64,000 nucleotides of DNA from Zea mays (taxonomy: Eukaryota > Streptophyta > Magnoliopsida > Poales > Poaceae), in contig NC_050096.1 of NCBI RefSeq assembly GCF_902167145.1, positions 198,726,566-198,790,565 of the forward strand, given 5' to 3'. The translations under genes were made by a program, and so were the position numbers. The notes beneath the pieces are model-generated. The model saw only the letters and a list, made by a program, of their open reading frames with translations, made no database searches and was not told the DNA's origin. This document shows positions 35,291 through 46,609 of the stretch, piece after piece. Each line of letters starts with the position of its first letter. Position 1 is the stretch's first letter.

Positions 35291-36423
35291 ATATCTCCTC
35301 TCATTCGTTTTAAAAAATATCTCTAATGTTACTCCATTCATCTAGGATAACAATCATTTTCAGAGTTTTCTAATTGAACTGCCACCTAAGATGTACCTTG
35401 AGAATCTCCATCGCTAGGGCATCTGGGTGGGTCCATAGTATCGTAGCACAAGGTGTGAAGTCTGGTGGTGGACCCACTGAACCCAAGAGGCTCTTGCACT
35501 GCACTCGCGTGGAGCCTGTGAGGCCTGCCTCTGAAGGTGAACTAAAAGTACTCATGGTTAGGTTCTATTCATAGTGAAACATAAAACTCTCTGACCAAGC
35601 CTCAACATAGAGACCAGACCATCTCAAAAGGTCTACTAGCTTGAAAGGGTAAATGAGGTGGGGACAGATCTACTCTTCTCTAGTAGCCACTATGTCCTCT
35701 AGCGGATAGACCATGTGTGGACTGAGGGTGCTCTTGTTGCATGTAATTATTGTATGAAAGTCCTCATGCAACACTTTATATAATCCATATGAAGCGTAGG
35801 GAACCACTCTACAAGGAACCACAACTCTAGCAGCACAAACCTCAACTCATGTACCCTTGGGGCGCTAGCAGTCCTCAAAATCCAAATCAACAACTAGAAG
35901 GTGGTTTGGACTACTGTCCTTGGGTGATGTGGTGGTATACATCTTCCTCATCTTGGTGCCTTAGTTCATGGTGTAAGAGGTACTTTAGCTCGAGAGGACC
36001 GATGGATAGTGGTCGACTATGCCTACTCAGCATGCACCGTCTAAGACTACTCCTATGTGACATCGATCAAACAAATGGATCCACTCCTACCTTCTATCTT
36101 AGATACCTCATTTGCCTATGCTACCTCAAGGGCCCTATAGGCCTCTCTATCACTGAGCTTTCTCTTATGGGATCTCTCCATCTAAATTGCCTTGCAATTC
36201 TCTTAGGTAGAGGACGAGGTGACTGTTAGTCATGGTTGTTGTCTCCTGGGCCACCACCAACATTCTTGGTGAGAGCCATACTGAATATCTCAAGAAAACT
36301 AACTCAACTTTTCTGATAGCTGACTCAAAATCCCAATGTCACTTACAATTGCCTCTCAACATTGTGAGGCTGGGCCTTAACTTTTACTAAAGGTTTGGCC
36401 TTGAGTTCAGTGACTTGCTGCTC
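35291..36423. other. Unassigned 1.1 kb; no supported gene
   Basis: Two short plus-strand frames (35374-35574, 66 codons; 35849-36229, 126 codons) have no domain I recognise. Minus-strand translation is broken. The composition resembles old transposon-derived coding DNA, but I cannot name the source. Confidence 0.35.
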
Positions 36424-37597
36424 TCAAACACTATCACTGACTAGCACACTACACAATAGAGTTGAACGAGAGTAAATAAGCATTATATTCTAGAGATAAG
36501 AGGTCCTAAAATAAGCAAGCACTTTAGATGGGAAATGGAATGAGAGTTAAGCTACCTATAGGAACCCAAAAGGACAACTATCGTAGCCTAAAATTTTCTA
36601 AAAGCAATTTGGAGTCAAGCCAAGAGAGAATAGTGAAGAATTAGAAGAGAACTCCATTGAGACATTCTATCCAACATGTGGTGTGCATAGACAGTACTAG
36701 AGAAGGTGGTTATTGGAGGCCCTCGTAAGGATGCCACACCAAAGCCAAGCTCCTAATCAGGTAACTCCGTGGATAGCCTTTAAGTCTCCCTCACGATCAA
36801 CTAGGGCTCCAAGATGACCCCTCTCGAACTGCTCCTTGTCATCTTCACTATCGAGCTTCTAGTCAAACCATCACAGCCTTGTTCCCTCTGATACATGGTG
36901 GCGGACACACTACAAACACGGTTGGTGTGGTCTTGTAAGACTACAATCCCTCCGAGTACAATAATGGTGAGCACAAGCACCAAGTGGTAAGAGGTATATA
37001 AACATTAGTAAACACTAGGCCTAAACCTAGAGCAAGCGCATGAACAGTGGTCTAACTATCCTGAGCACTTCACAATGCACCTACATTAATCGCCATGTGT
37101 ATCATTAAGCTCTTTGCAAGGGGACAGTATTAGAATGGAGCACCAACTCCTTTTATATGTTTCTAAGCTCACACCCTCCTCAAATAGCAGATTGGGGTGG
37201 TATTTAATTGCCCCAAGCCCAAAAACAATCGCTACCAAAAGTTGTTGCAATCTACATATGCATCAGACATATCAGTGATAGCACTAGACACCAGACCATA
37301 CCTCTAACAATTCGACCGTTGAAAAATGACCATTAGATGCTTTTCTAGGGTGGCACTAGATATGTGTGGTGTTTGAATGGGGGTCACTATAATGTCTTAC
37401 ATGTATTCAACATGGCTTCTAATGGCTTGATAGAGTTGTTGATCATTCAAACCATCACTTTATCTAAGTTATAGTCCACATTGCATCCATTTGTACTATA
37501 CTTGTATACTAGTAAACTACATTAGTCCAAATGGTTGTGTTGTTCATCACACACCAAAGTCCAAACGTAATAGCCCATAGGGTCCATTTTTCTTACA
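36424..37597 (-). mobile_element. Old Copia LTR (copy 1), minus orientation
   Basis: Similar throughout to 43270-44649: shared GGCCTAAA-CTAGAGCAAGCGCATG and GATCATTCAAACCATCACTTT. On the minus strand it begins TGTAAGAAAAATGGACCC, preceded by a polypurine tract (AGGAGGAGATTG). Divergence between the copies is large with many indels, so insertion is old. The end near 36424 seems truncated. Confidence 0.65.
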
Positions 37598-38880
37598 ATC
37601 TCCTCCTTTTTTTGTGCTTGATGACAACATGACCAAATTAATTAAATATTATATAAAAAATAAAAATGCATTATCTATTTGCTAGGATGCAATATAAGAG
37701 AAAGATCATATGATACTAAAGAATATCATTTGGAAGGAACTTTGAATACTTTACTTGCCCTTGACCTTGTATAGATGTCACCCTATACGATATTATGGAT
37801 TTTAGCCTCTCCCTAACTCCACAATCCACTTCCTCTCTTTCTTGTACCATATCCCAAAATAAAACCCCCCATTCAATACCACTTGAAAAGTTGAAATTTT
37901 TTATTTTGTGATTTTGGTATTTATTATGGATTGAATTAATTTTTCAAATTCTCTCCGTTTGGAAACAAACACCGAAAAGAAAGACATTGGTAGCATAGGG
38001 GAGGGTCAATTTTTGTGGTCCTTTATATGTTTCATGAAATTGATCATGAATCATGACTCTCATATTACATAGATAAGCTCACTCTAAGTGTATGCATGCA
38101 TATGGTGAATGGAATAGTATATGCATAACTGGAATTTTAAGAACAAAGGGAGTTTAATCTATATAATGCATAGAGAAAGTATGTAGAATATGTCAATTGA
38201 AAGACAACATAATGACATTAGTTTAAGGATACAACATGTAAAAATACAATTGGACTTGATACCAATTTGTATGATATGTCATACCACAAAGGATATGAAA
38301 TACCACATGAAAGTGATCATCCATGCTTCACTTTGGGGACTCCATTTTCTTTTAAATGAGACTATCATACATGATAAACTAGAAAAGATGTTAGTCTCAA
38401 AGATTTCTTATAGATTACCCTCCTCCCTAAAAATGTGCATACAAATATGGAATACTTATAGGAAACACACACTTAGATTTTTAAGGTCAAAACACCACTT
38501 GAAAGGTAATGTCACATGAATGTGAACATCAGTTGTGGTGATATTATGATAATGCATCTACAATTGGGACTTTGGCACATATCAGATAAATCTATTATAA
38601 ATAAGCATGTAGGTTTGCTCCAAGAGTTAGAGTGAAACAAAGCAATCTTACCACATATGATTTCATCTAGTGTATGCATAACAAGGTATTAAACATGCAA
38701 ATGCAAATCTAGACATAAAAGAAACTAGATGTTGATTAAAATTGCAAGAATTTAATTATTATTACCCATAACATGGGAAGGGGAATTTGGGCTCATGGTA
38801 TTTAGTAGTCCACTTGGCAAGGACATGATTCAATATGATTCATCCCATGATATGGATCCTTCCTTTACCAACTCTTCAAA
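37598..38880 (-). other. Internal non-coding stretch between gag and LTR copy 1
   Basis: It lies where pol would be expected in the minus-strand element but shows no pol motif. A 109-codon plus-strand frame at 38190-38519 has no domain. Pol was probably deleted or replaced. Confidence 0.4.
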
Positions 38881-40640
38881 TTCCTCGAATTCCATTGTAC
38901 TTCTCATTTCCCTTTTGAGATACAGACCTTCTTGGTGCTTTTCATGATTGAAATAATTTACTTTGGTATTTGAACCCATTGGTCCCCCCCTGTGTTGGCT
39001 TCCTTGTTCATCTTGATGTCAGCACCTTGTCATTTTTCTTCTTTTAACAAATATGGTGTAGTGACTTTCTTATGAACCTTGTTGGTGTAGGTGTTTAAGA
39101 GCTTGCTTGCTTGCTTGTTTTTCTTTTCTCTCCTATTATTCACCTCGCACTATAGGACTTTGTGGCCTTCCTTGTGGTACATTAAATAAGCCACGGTTTC
39201 TCTCTCATTAAGCTTCATCACTCCATTGATGGTGTTATCTTGATGAGGTTGGGTTAGCTTTGTCTTGCAGTTTACCTTGGTCAAGTCCTTAGTGAGGCAA
39301 GCCACTTCTTGCTTGAGTAGCTCATTTTCCCTTGCAATCTTCTTTAATCATGTTTCTACAAACGCATTCTTATCACAAACTTGTTTGTAAGGGGGTGAGT
39401 TTGTATCAATCAAATCAATGCAAAAAGTAGAGGTGTCCTTTTATAAATTTAGTTGTTTCAATTTTAGGTACTTCAGGGGTGCTACATGATAGCTTCTAGC
39501 TTGTTAGTTAGCTCATCATTATGTTTGCTAGGTATTTCCATTTTATTAAGCAAACTTCCATAAGCTTCTTAAGAGCTAGCTAACTTTGCTTTTAGGTTAT
39601 CATTTTTCTTAATTAGTTGTTCATTGGTATGTGGGCTTGCACTAGCTTCTAGTTGATCAATTTTATTAGTTAGCTCAACTTTAAGATTTGCAAATGTTTT
39701 ATATTGTTCAAGCAAATTTTGATAAACCTTTTATGAGCTAACTAACTTTGATTATATCACTTTAAATTGATGTTTTTGCTTTGTGCAAACTTCTCTAAAT
39801 AATTTGATGGCATATGTAAGTTCTTGATTAGAGGTGAGTTTTCATCAACACTATTCTTACTCTCATTATAGGATGAGTCATTAGTGTAACATCGTGCCAT
39901 AAGGCACTTATGAAAAGAACATGACGATGAATGCTTGTGGTTGTGTCTCTTGTATTGGGAATCATCTTCACTAGATGATTCATCCCAAGTCTTAACTGTT
40001 GTATGAGCCTTAGCCTTGCACCTCTTTTCTTGTCCTTGGATGTGGGCTTGTTTTGACAATCCTCTTCAAAGTGCCCCTTCTTGTCACATTTATAGCGTCC
40101 TTTTGTTCTTTGTTCTTTTCTATCAATGTTGAATAGAATGTCTTCAACTTGGATGGGCACACCCATGAGGTTCAACTTATGGATCAACCTCATAGCCTTC
40201 CTAACTATTTTGGTTGTACCTTCATCAACTTCTGATGATAAGGTGTATGCTTGATCTTCATCATCACAAGCATCATCTTTATCTTCACTTGAGGAGCTTG
40301 AGGTTTCAACTTGCATGTTGCCCTTCATTTTCTTGCGCTCTTCGCATATGAGAGTTATGCCTTTGCTTTATGAAGTGGATTCTTCTTGACCCATCTTTCG
40401 TGGCATTTCAAATACCACAATCTTGTCAATGACAAGTCCTAGAGTCATTTCACTCAAGTTCTCCATGTTGCGAAGGATAGTGGTGATGCTTGCATAATTG
40501 TTATAAGATAGCACAAAGATTATCTTCCTCATAGTGTTCGCATAACCTAACTTCATTAAGATAATAGAGTTAAGCTCATTTTTTATTAGATTTAAATGAG
40601 AATATATGGCTTTAGCAAGCTTATTTTCTTTCATTTGAAA
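38881..40640 (-). pseudogene. Decayed Sirevirus-type gag
   Basis: Minus-strand frames at 40368-40634 and 39757-40328 encode gag-like SEMTLGLVIDKI-type sequence, then acidic/serine-rich SSSSSEDKDDACDDEDQAY, then a degraded zinc knuckle KCDKKGHFEEDC. A second knuckle-like HKEGHK lies near 39170 after LLKQEVACLTKDLTKVNCK. Two knuckles and coiled-coil segments fit Sirevirus gag. Many stops and shifts, so not functional. A primer-site remnant and LTR end lie on its N-terminal side at about 41060. Confidence 0.75.
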
Positions 40641-41054
40641 TGAATCATAACTCTATTTAGATAGATAATATTTTTGCTCACGGACATATCTTGTGTTATC
40701 ATGGAGCTCATGTAACTTTAACCAAATTTCATTAGCTTTTGTAATATAAAGACTTGGTTAAATATTTCCATGCTAGAAGATCAAACAAGCAATTCTTAGC
40801 CTAGCATTAAGATGATGTTTTTCATCACTCACTGTTGGTTTATAGGATTCTTTAAGGGTTTCATCCCATCACAATTGACTTGCCAAACACCTAGATCAAC
40901 TGTTTATATGTAGCAATAAATTCTAGCACTATAATATTGGAAGTTACTGATGTCAAAGTGTGGAGGCATAGAGGAATATGTTCCAACCACTATAAATAGT
41001 GTCGACTCAACACGGTGAAACCAAATGTTCAAATTGAGCAAATCAGCTCTCATA

Positions 41055-41223
41055 CTAATTGAAGGGACTATGACACCTAAGAGGGGAGGGTGAATTAGGC
41101 AATTAAAAATTCTACTTCTTAACCTAAGGCCTCTATTTTTCACCTAATCAAAACCTATGAAATAGAGTAACCTATCTAGATGTGAAACTGAAAGTTCCCT
41201 TTGCTCAAGAACACAGATCTGGA
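41055..41223 (-). mobile_element. LTR end and decayed primer-binding site of the old Copia element
   Basis: On the minus strand, CACCCTCCCCTCTTAGGTGTCA is a Sirevirus-style LTR end, followed within a few bases by CAATTAGTATGAGAGC, a decayed TTGGTATCAGAGC. This marks the start of the internal region holding the gag remnant. The rest of this LTR is probably 43270-44649, separated by an inserted LTR. Confidence 0.55.
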
Positions 41224-43269
41224 TGTCGCCTAGAGGGGGTGAATGGCGAATAAAAATTAACACTAAAAACTTAGAACTTCTTACACTACTCAAAGTCTGG
41301 ATCTCAGCTGAATGAAGTTGACTCGAGTAGATCACGACTGAATGAAGTTGACTCGAATAGATCACATCAGAATATCAGTCTTTGTCTAAAAAATGATCAT
41401 GTACTTCAAGAACAACTTATACCAAAGATAAATAAAGATGTGCAAATCAACTCAAGCAATACAAAGAACAAAACAGAGAAAGCAGAGACAAGAGGCACAT
41501 GGATTTATCTCGTGGTTCGGTCAAGCCTGAAATTCTTGCCTACATCCACGTTGGAGTTAGCCACCTGGCTTGGAGTCTATTTCAACTCCTTCCTCTGTTT
41601 GCTCAGATCTATCACCAAGTGACAAACAGAGTCTTCCACTATATCTGGTCAATGTTGTAGTACAGCAGAGTCGCGACTATCACAACTTGATAGTTCGACG
41701 GTGGATGAACGCAATGCCGATGTCTTTCTCAAGAGCACAACCGCTTGCTCTATCTCGCAGCAGCACCTTCCCTCTCTCTTTTAGCTCATAAATGTGCCAA
41801 CACCTGATCTAGAGAGAAATACACAAAGAGAGGGAGATAGAAATGTTCCACAATGAGTCTATACTTGCTTGTTGCAGAATGCTTCTCCTTAGGGTCGTGG
41901 GGGTCCTTTTATAGCCCCCATGGCCCTTGTAGTCGTTGCTTATCAAATGGAGAAGGGGATTTGCGTTGGGGGCACTGGACTAGATCCATGCGCCCCTAGT
42001 CTGGGATCTGATTGATTGCCTTCCCCTTCTGGTGGTCGCCAGACTGATCTAGTGCACCACCGGACCGGGCCACGTCACCTAGTCGTTGGGCTGAGCCAGC
42101 ACGCCCACGAACTAACTGTTGGCCGAGGTCCGGTGCATAATTGGATCGACATTGTTCACGGTCTGGTGTTTTTAGCCAAAAATCCTGAGGTCGTACAGTT
42201 CCTGATGGAGGTCTGATGCACCCAGACAACAGCTCTCTAAGTCCTTTTTCTTCGAATCTTTCTTTGATTGACTTGAACATTCTTGGGCACCTTCCTAGTA
42301 CTTAGACAAACATAATTAGAGAGTAATCCAATTGACTAGGTCTCGAGAACTTATCTCTTTCTCATCTCTTTCCTAGATTTTCTATTTCACCTCAAACAGG
42401 GCCCGGATGGCACCTTCTTTACAAATTGAGTTAGAGAGCAAACCAAAGTGCCACATGCATATTAAAAGGTGTGTGCAACATAGTTAAGCACTCAAACCTT
42501 GCATACTTAACCTTTTTCATTGGTTTGCCCTTTTTGACTTGTTTGAGGTCCGTGTTGGACTCCAAAGCATCAAGTTGCCAAAACTTGATCTCTAAAGCTA
42601 TCCATGAGCTTCAACATCCTATAATGGTCACATAGAATATTTCCAAACACAAGAATGACCGAAACTAAAGGTTAGAGTGAACTTAGCTCTTTGGGTCACT
42701 ACTAACTTTAATACTCCTCTTTCTAGTGATCATGTCCATCTCCTTGAGCTATGATCTTGAGCCTTATGACTTGAACCATAAACATTAGGAATTACATCAA
42801 TGGTTACAAGTCACGTCCTTATGTAGTGATCCTCAATGCACCATGACCTTCTTTAGCTGATCAACCTTGACTTCTACAGAGCCTCTTCTTCACCTTGGCT
42901 TTAGGTACCTCAGTCACCTTTACCTTCTCTGTTGCTCTAGTACCTCGAAGACCTAATGCCTCCATCCTTGGTTCAATCCAGTTGACTCCAAGTCATGTAC
43001 ATTGATTTTCACATAATCAATGTCTATCTTTCACTTAGCTTGTGATGTCCATTATCCATAGTCATCTCAGCCTTTGGACCATCACACTTGATCTCCTATG
43101 TTGAACCCTATGAGCTTTGCACTAATCACCTGATCAACACTAAGCAACGCATGTCAGTCCTTTAATTGGGTTGTCATCCAAACCACCAAAACCCACAAGG
43201 GAGCTACAATTTTGCTTGGTGTGTTGCTATCTCTACTACAAAATAGGTATTTAACCTAAGTTCCAACAC
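41220..43269 (-). mobile_element. Old inserted Copia-type LTR or LTR composite, minus orientation
   Basis: The left edge TGGATGTCGCCTAGAGGGGG is a Sirevirus-style LTR end on the minus strand. The right edge is near GTTCCAACA. Inside, CTTTTATAGCCCCCATGG (about 41909) gives a minus-strand TATA element, and 42050-42075 has a remnant palindrome. No clean duplication was found at the edges, so boundaries are approximate. No coding region. Confidence 0.5.
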
Positions 43270-44649
43270 TATCACTAGCTTATCAAGGTAAACTAGGGAA
43301 GTAAGCACACAACCTAGTTGACCAATAAATAATGTATGGAAGCTTAATCGAGATAGAGATGTAAATTCTCGTCGATGACTCTAGTATTTTACCGTGGTAC
43401 CAAGAAGCTCATGCTTCTCCTAGTCCTCGTTGGATCCCCTTGCAAGGATGCCCACGCAAGGGCCAATCTCTTGGTCAGGTAACTCTGTGTATAGCCCCGA
43501 GGCTTTCCCCACATGAAATTGGGTCTCTAAGATGGCCTCTCCTATAGTGTTCCCCGGTGTCTTCACTATCGATCTTCTAGCCGAACTGTCATGGGCCTTG
43601 TTCTTTCGTTACACGGTCGCGGCCACACCACAAATGTGGTTCATGTGGTCTCACGAAACTACAAGCCCCTCTGAGTACAACAATGGTGAGCACAAGCGTC
43701 AAGTGATAAGAGGTATGTAAAGCTTAGTAAACACTAGGCCTAAATCTAGAGCAAGCGCATGACAAGTGGTCTAACTAGCCTAGCACTTTGCAAAGCACCT
43801 ACACTAATCACCATGTATATCACTAAGCATTATGCAAGTGTAGGGCACTAGAATGGAGCGCCAACTCCTTTGGTATGTTTCTCAGCTTGTACACCCTTTA
43901 GATAGCAGGTTGGGTGGTGTTTGCCCAAGTACAAAAATAGTTGTTATTAAAAGTTATTGCAATCTGCATATGCACTAGACATATCGGTGATACCATCGAA
44001 CATCACACCAAACTTCTGATAGTTTGACAGTTGAAAATGATCATTACGATGTTTTTTGGTGAGCATAGGATACTTGCACCAAATAGGAGCACCGAACATG
44101 TCTGGTGCTTTAGTGGGGGTTCATTGTAATGTTTTGTGCAGATTAGATTGGGCACCAGATAGGAGCACCAAACATATCAATGTTGTTTTTTCAGCATGAC
44201 CCATTTTTGTATTTTGGGCATAACGTTTATCTCCGAACTCCGAGTTTGATGATCATAGACTTTTTGGAAAGCTAATGAAAATATATGCAACTTAGAGTCG
44301 AAGTCATGTCAATTTGAGCAGATACAAAATTGTGACACACTTTCAATTTAGCCATCTCCTTGTCTCAACTTTGGTGAGTTCACTTTTGTTTGTGTCTTTG
44401 CATCTTAACCTCTACTTCTTGGTATCTTAGACAATTGACATGTCTTGTAGGTATTCATCATGGCTTATAATGCCTTAATTTAGGTGTTGATCATTCAAAC
44501 CATCACTTTGTCTAAGTCCAGGTCTACCTTGCATCCATTTGAACTATACCTTGTATACTAGCAAACAACATTAATCAAAATGATCATGTTGTTCATCAAA
44601 AACCAAAATCAAAACATAATGGCCCATAGGGTCGTCCAATTTCTTTACA
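43270..44649 (-). mobile_element. Old Copia LTR (copy 2), minus orientation
   Basis: Homologous to LTR copy 1. On the minus strand it begins near 44649 with TGTAAAGAAATTGGACG, directly after the RNase H end of a decayed pol (44650-50092). It can therefore serve as the 3' LTR of that pol-bearing element while also continuing into 41075-41223 as 5' LTR of the gag-bearing element. Confidence 0.6.
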
Positions 44650-46604
44650 ATTGGGCCTAGATGCAATTAAATACAATAAACTACCAATCATAGAAAGATA
44701 AAGAATTTGATCAAATGGTTTACCTTTCTCATCTAGTTTGGGATGTCCATTTGATGGCATTAAAATCTTGATTGGCTTACAATCATCCATCTTGAATCTC
44801 ATGAGAAAATCTTTAGTGCAATTCCCTTATGAGATGAAGTTACCCTCTTTCATTTGTTTGACTTGAAATCTAAGGAAGAAGGTAAGGTCACCAATTATCA
44901 ACATCTCAAACTCCTTTGATATCAATTCACCAAATTCTTTTAATGTCCTTCATGTGTCGAGCCAAAGATTATATTATCAATATAAACTTGACAAATAAAG
45001 ATATCATTGTGTTTTTCTTAGTGAATCTGTCAATCACCTCGATCTTGAAGCCCTTCTCAATGGGGAAGTCCCAAAGACATTTATTCCAAGCCCTTAGAGC
45101 TTATTTTAGCTCATATAACGCCTTATGCAACCTATATACATGATTAGGAAAACTAAGGTCTTAAAACCTAAGAGGTTGATCAATATATAAGAGTTCATTT
45201 ATGAAGCCATTTTAAAATACACTTTTTATGTATATTTTAAATAATTTAATGTCATTGTTGGGTGCATATGCAAATAGGATATGTATGACTTTAAGTCGTA
45301 CAATTGATGCAAGGGTCTCTCCAAAATCCAAAACTTCTACATGAGAGACTGATCTTTCCTTGTTCTTCTTGCTTGTTATAGAACACCCACTTTGTTCCAA
45401 TTACTCTTTCATCTTGTGATCGCTCTTCAATTGTCCATACTTTGTTTTAGGTGAAGTTATTTAATTCTGAATTCAATTGCATTCACTCAATTTGGATCCT
45501 TTTTTATGAAACTAGAGGGGATAGGGTCCCCTACTAGATAAATGTATTACTTTAAAAATCTAAAAATGGAGTAGAGACAAATGAGGAATAAAACTAGAGG
45601 AGGAGGAAAAGAAAATAAAGTTACAAGAAATTATGACACCACTGCTCAATATCTGGGAAATATTTTTTCTGTCCTATGGATCAACACGTCAAATTCTTGC
45701 TTGAAAAAAGAATTGCAGATAGAAAAAGATGGTACAATTCTCTTGAATAGCTAGTTATGTCTCTGTATCCAATGTTCCATGACATTAATATGATGATTTC
45801 CATAGTGAAGGGAACCATCCAATCTGTATCCTTGAGAGCTTCATTTATACAAGTAGGAACAATGCAAGAGACAAAGGAGTGATGTTCAACAAAATATGCA
45901 TTTTTGGGTTAAGTAATAACACCACTTGATGGACTCCCTATGATAAGATCTTGTGGATGAGCTTGTAGTAGAAGTGAATTCCTTCTATCAACCACTTAGG
46001 GAGGAGGTCATGGAGCATTAACATATTGCGCTTGTGCCACCATTTGTTCTTGAAGGACATATGTATCTTCATTTGGGTATCTCTTATTCTTCTCTTCTTC
46101 TCATTGTCATATGGCTACTTGATTAAGATGGCATGTCAATCACTTGCACTTCATCTTTATCCTCTTAAGCTTGATTGCTCCAACCGACATGTTTTCATAG
46201 TATCCCTCAATGGTTCATCATCTATATCATCAAGATTTTCATGTGCTCCTTTAGAGTTGTTAGTCTTATGAATTTTTACATCATATGTTTCTTCTAACAA
46301 GCCAATGACAAGGTTGAATACTTGATATGATTTCGATTTTAGTGAGTATCCAAGTAAGAAACCAATATTGCATCTCCTTTGGAACTTCCCTAGATGTTGA
46401 TATTTCTTGTAGATGTAGTGCTTGCATCCGAACAATTAAAAGGAGATATCTGGCTTCTTTATGTTGAGTAACTATCATAGGGGGTTCTTCAAGTAATCGG
46501 TATGGAAATAAATAACTTGAAGCAGAAAACCTCTCAGGTGTGTGTTATACTTATCAAATGTAGTTCTAGTAAGAGTGATAAATGTCCTACCTTTTCCTAT
46601 CAAC
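44650..46604 (-). pseudogene. Decayed Copia pol, C-terminal portion (integrase end, RT, RNase H start)
   Basis: Minus-strand fragments in order: an integrase C-terminal piece with FGCKHYIYKK and GFLLGYS (46157-46435); reverse transcriptase with VEVLDFGETLASIVRLKVI (45212-45400), followed near 44960 by a YIDNI-like remnant of the YVDD motif; and an RT/RNase H junction with KPIKILMPSNGHPKLD and [15 protein letters not shown] (44620-44802). Stops and frameshifts are numerous. It continues from 49241-50092, from which it is separated by a solo Gypsy LTR. Confidence 0.8.
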
Positions 46605-46609
46605 AACAC
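46605..46609. other. Target duplication (left) of the solo Gypsy LTR
   Basis: AACAC here and AACGC at 49236-49240 are the two copies of the 5-bp duplication, with one substitution. Confidence 0.7.

Noticed and set aside
37598..38880. Search for an env-like or additional protein frame in the old Copia element
   Set aside because: Only a 109-codon plus-strand frame with no transmembrane pattern or domain is present.
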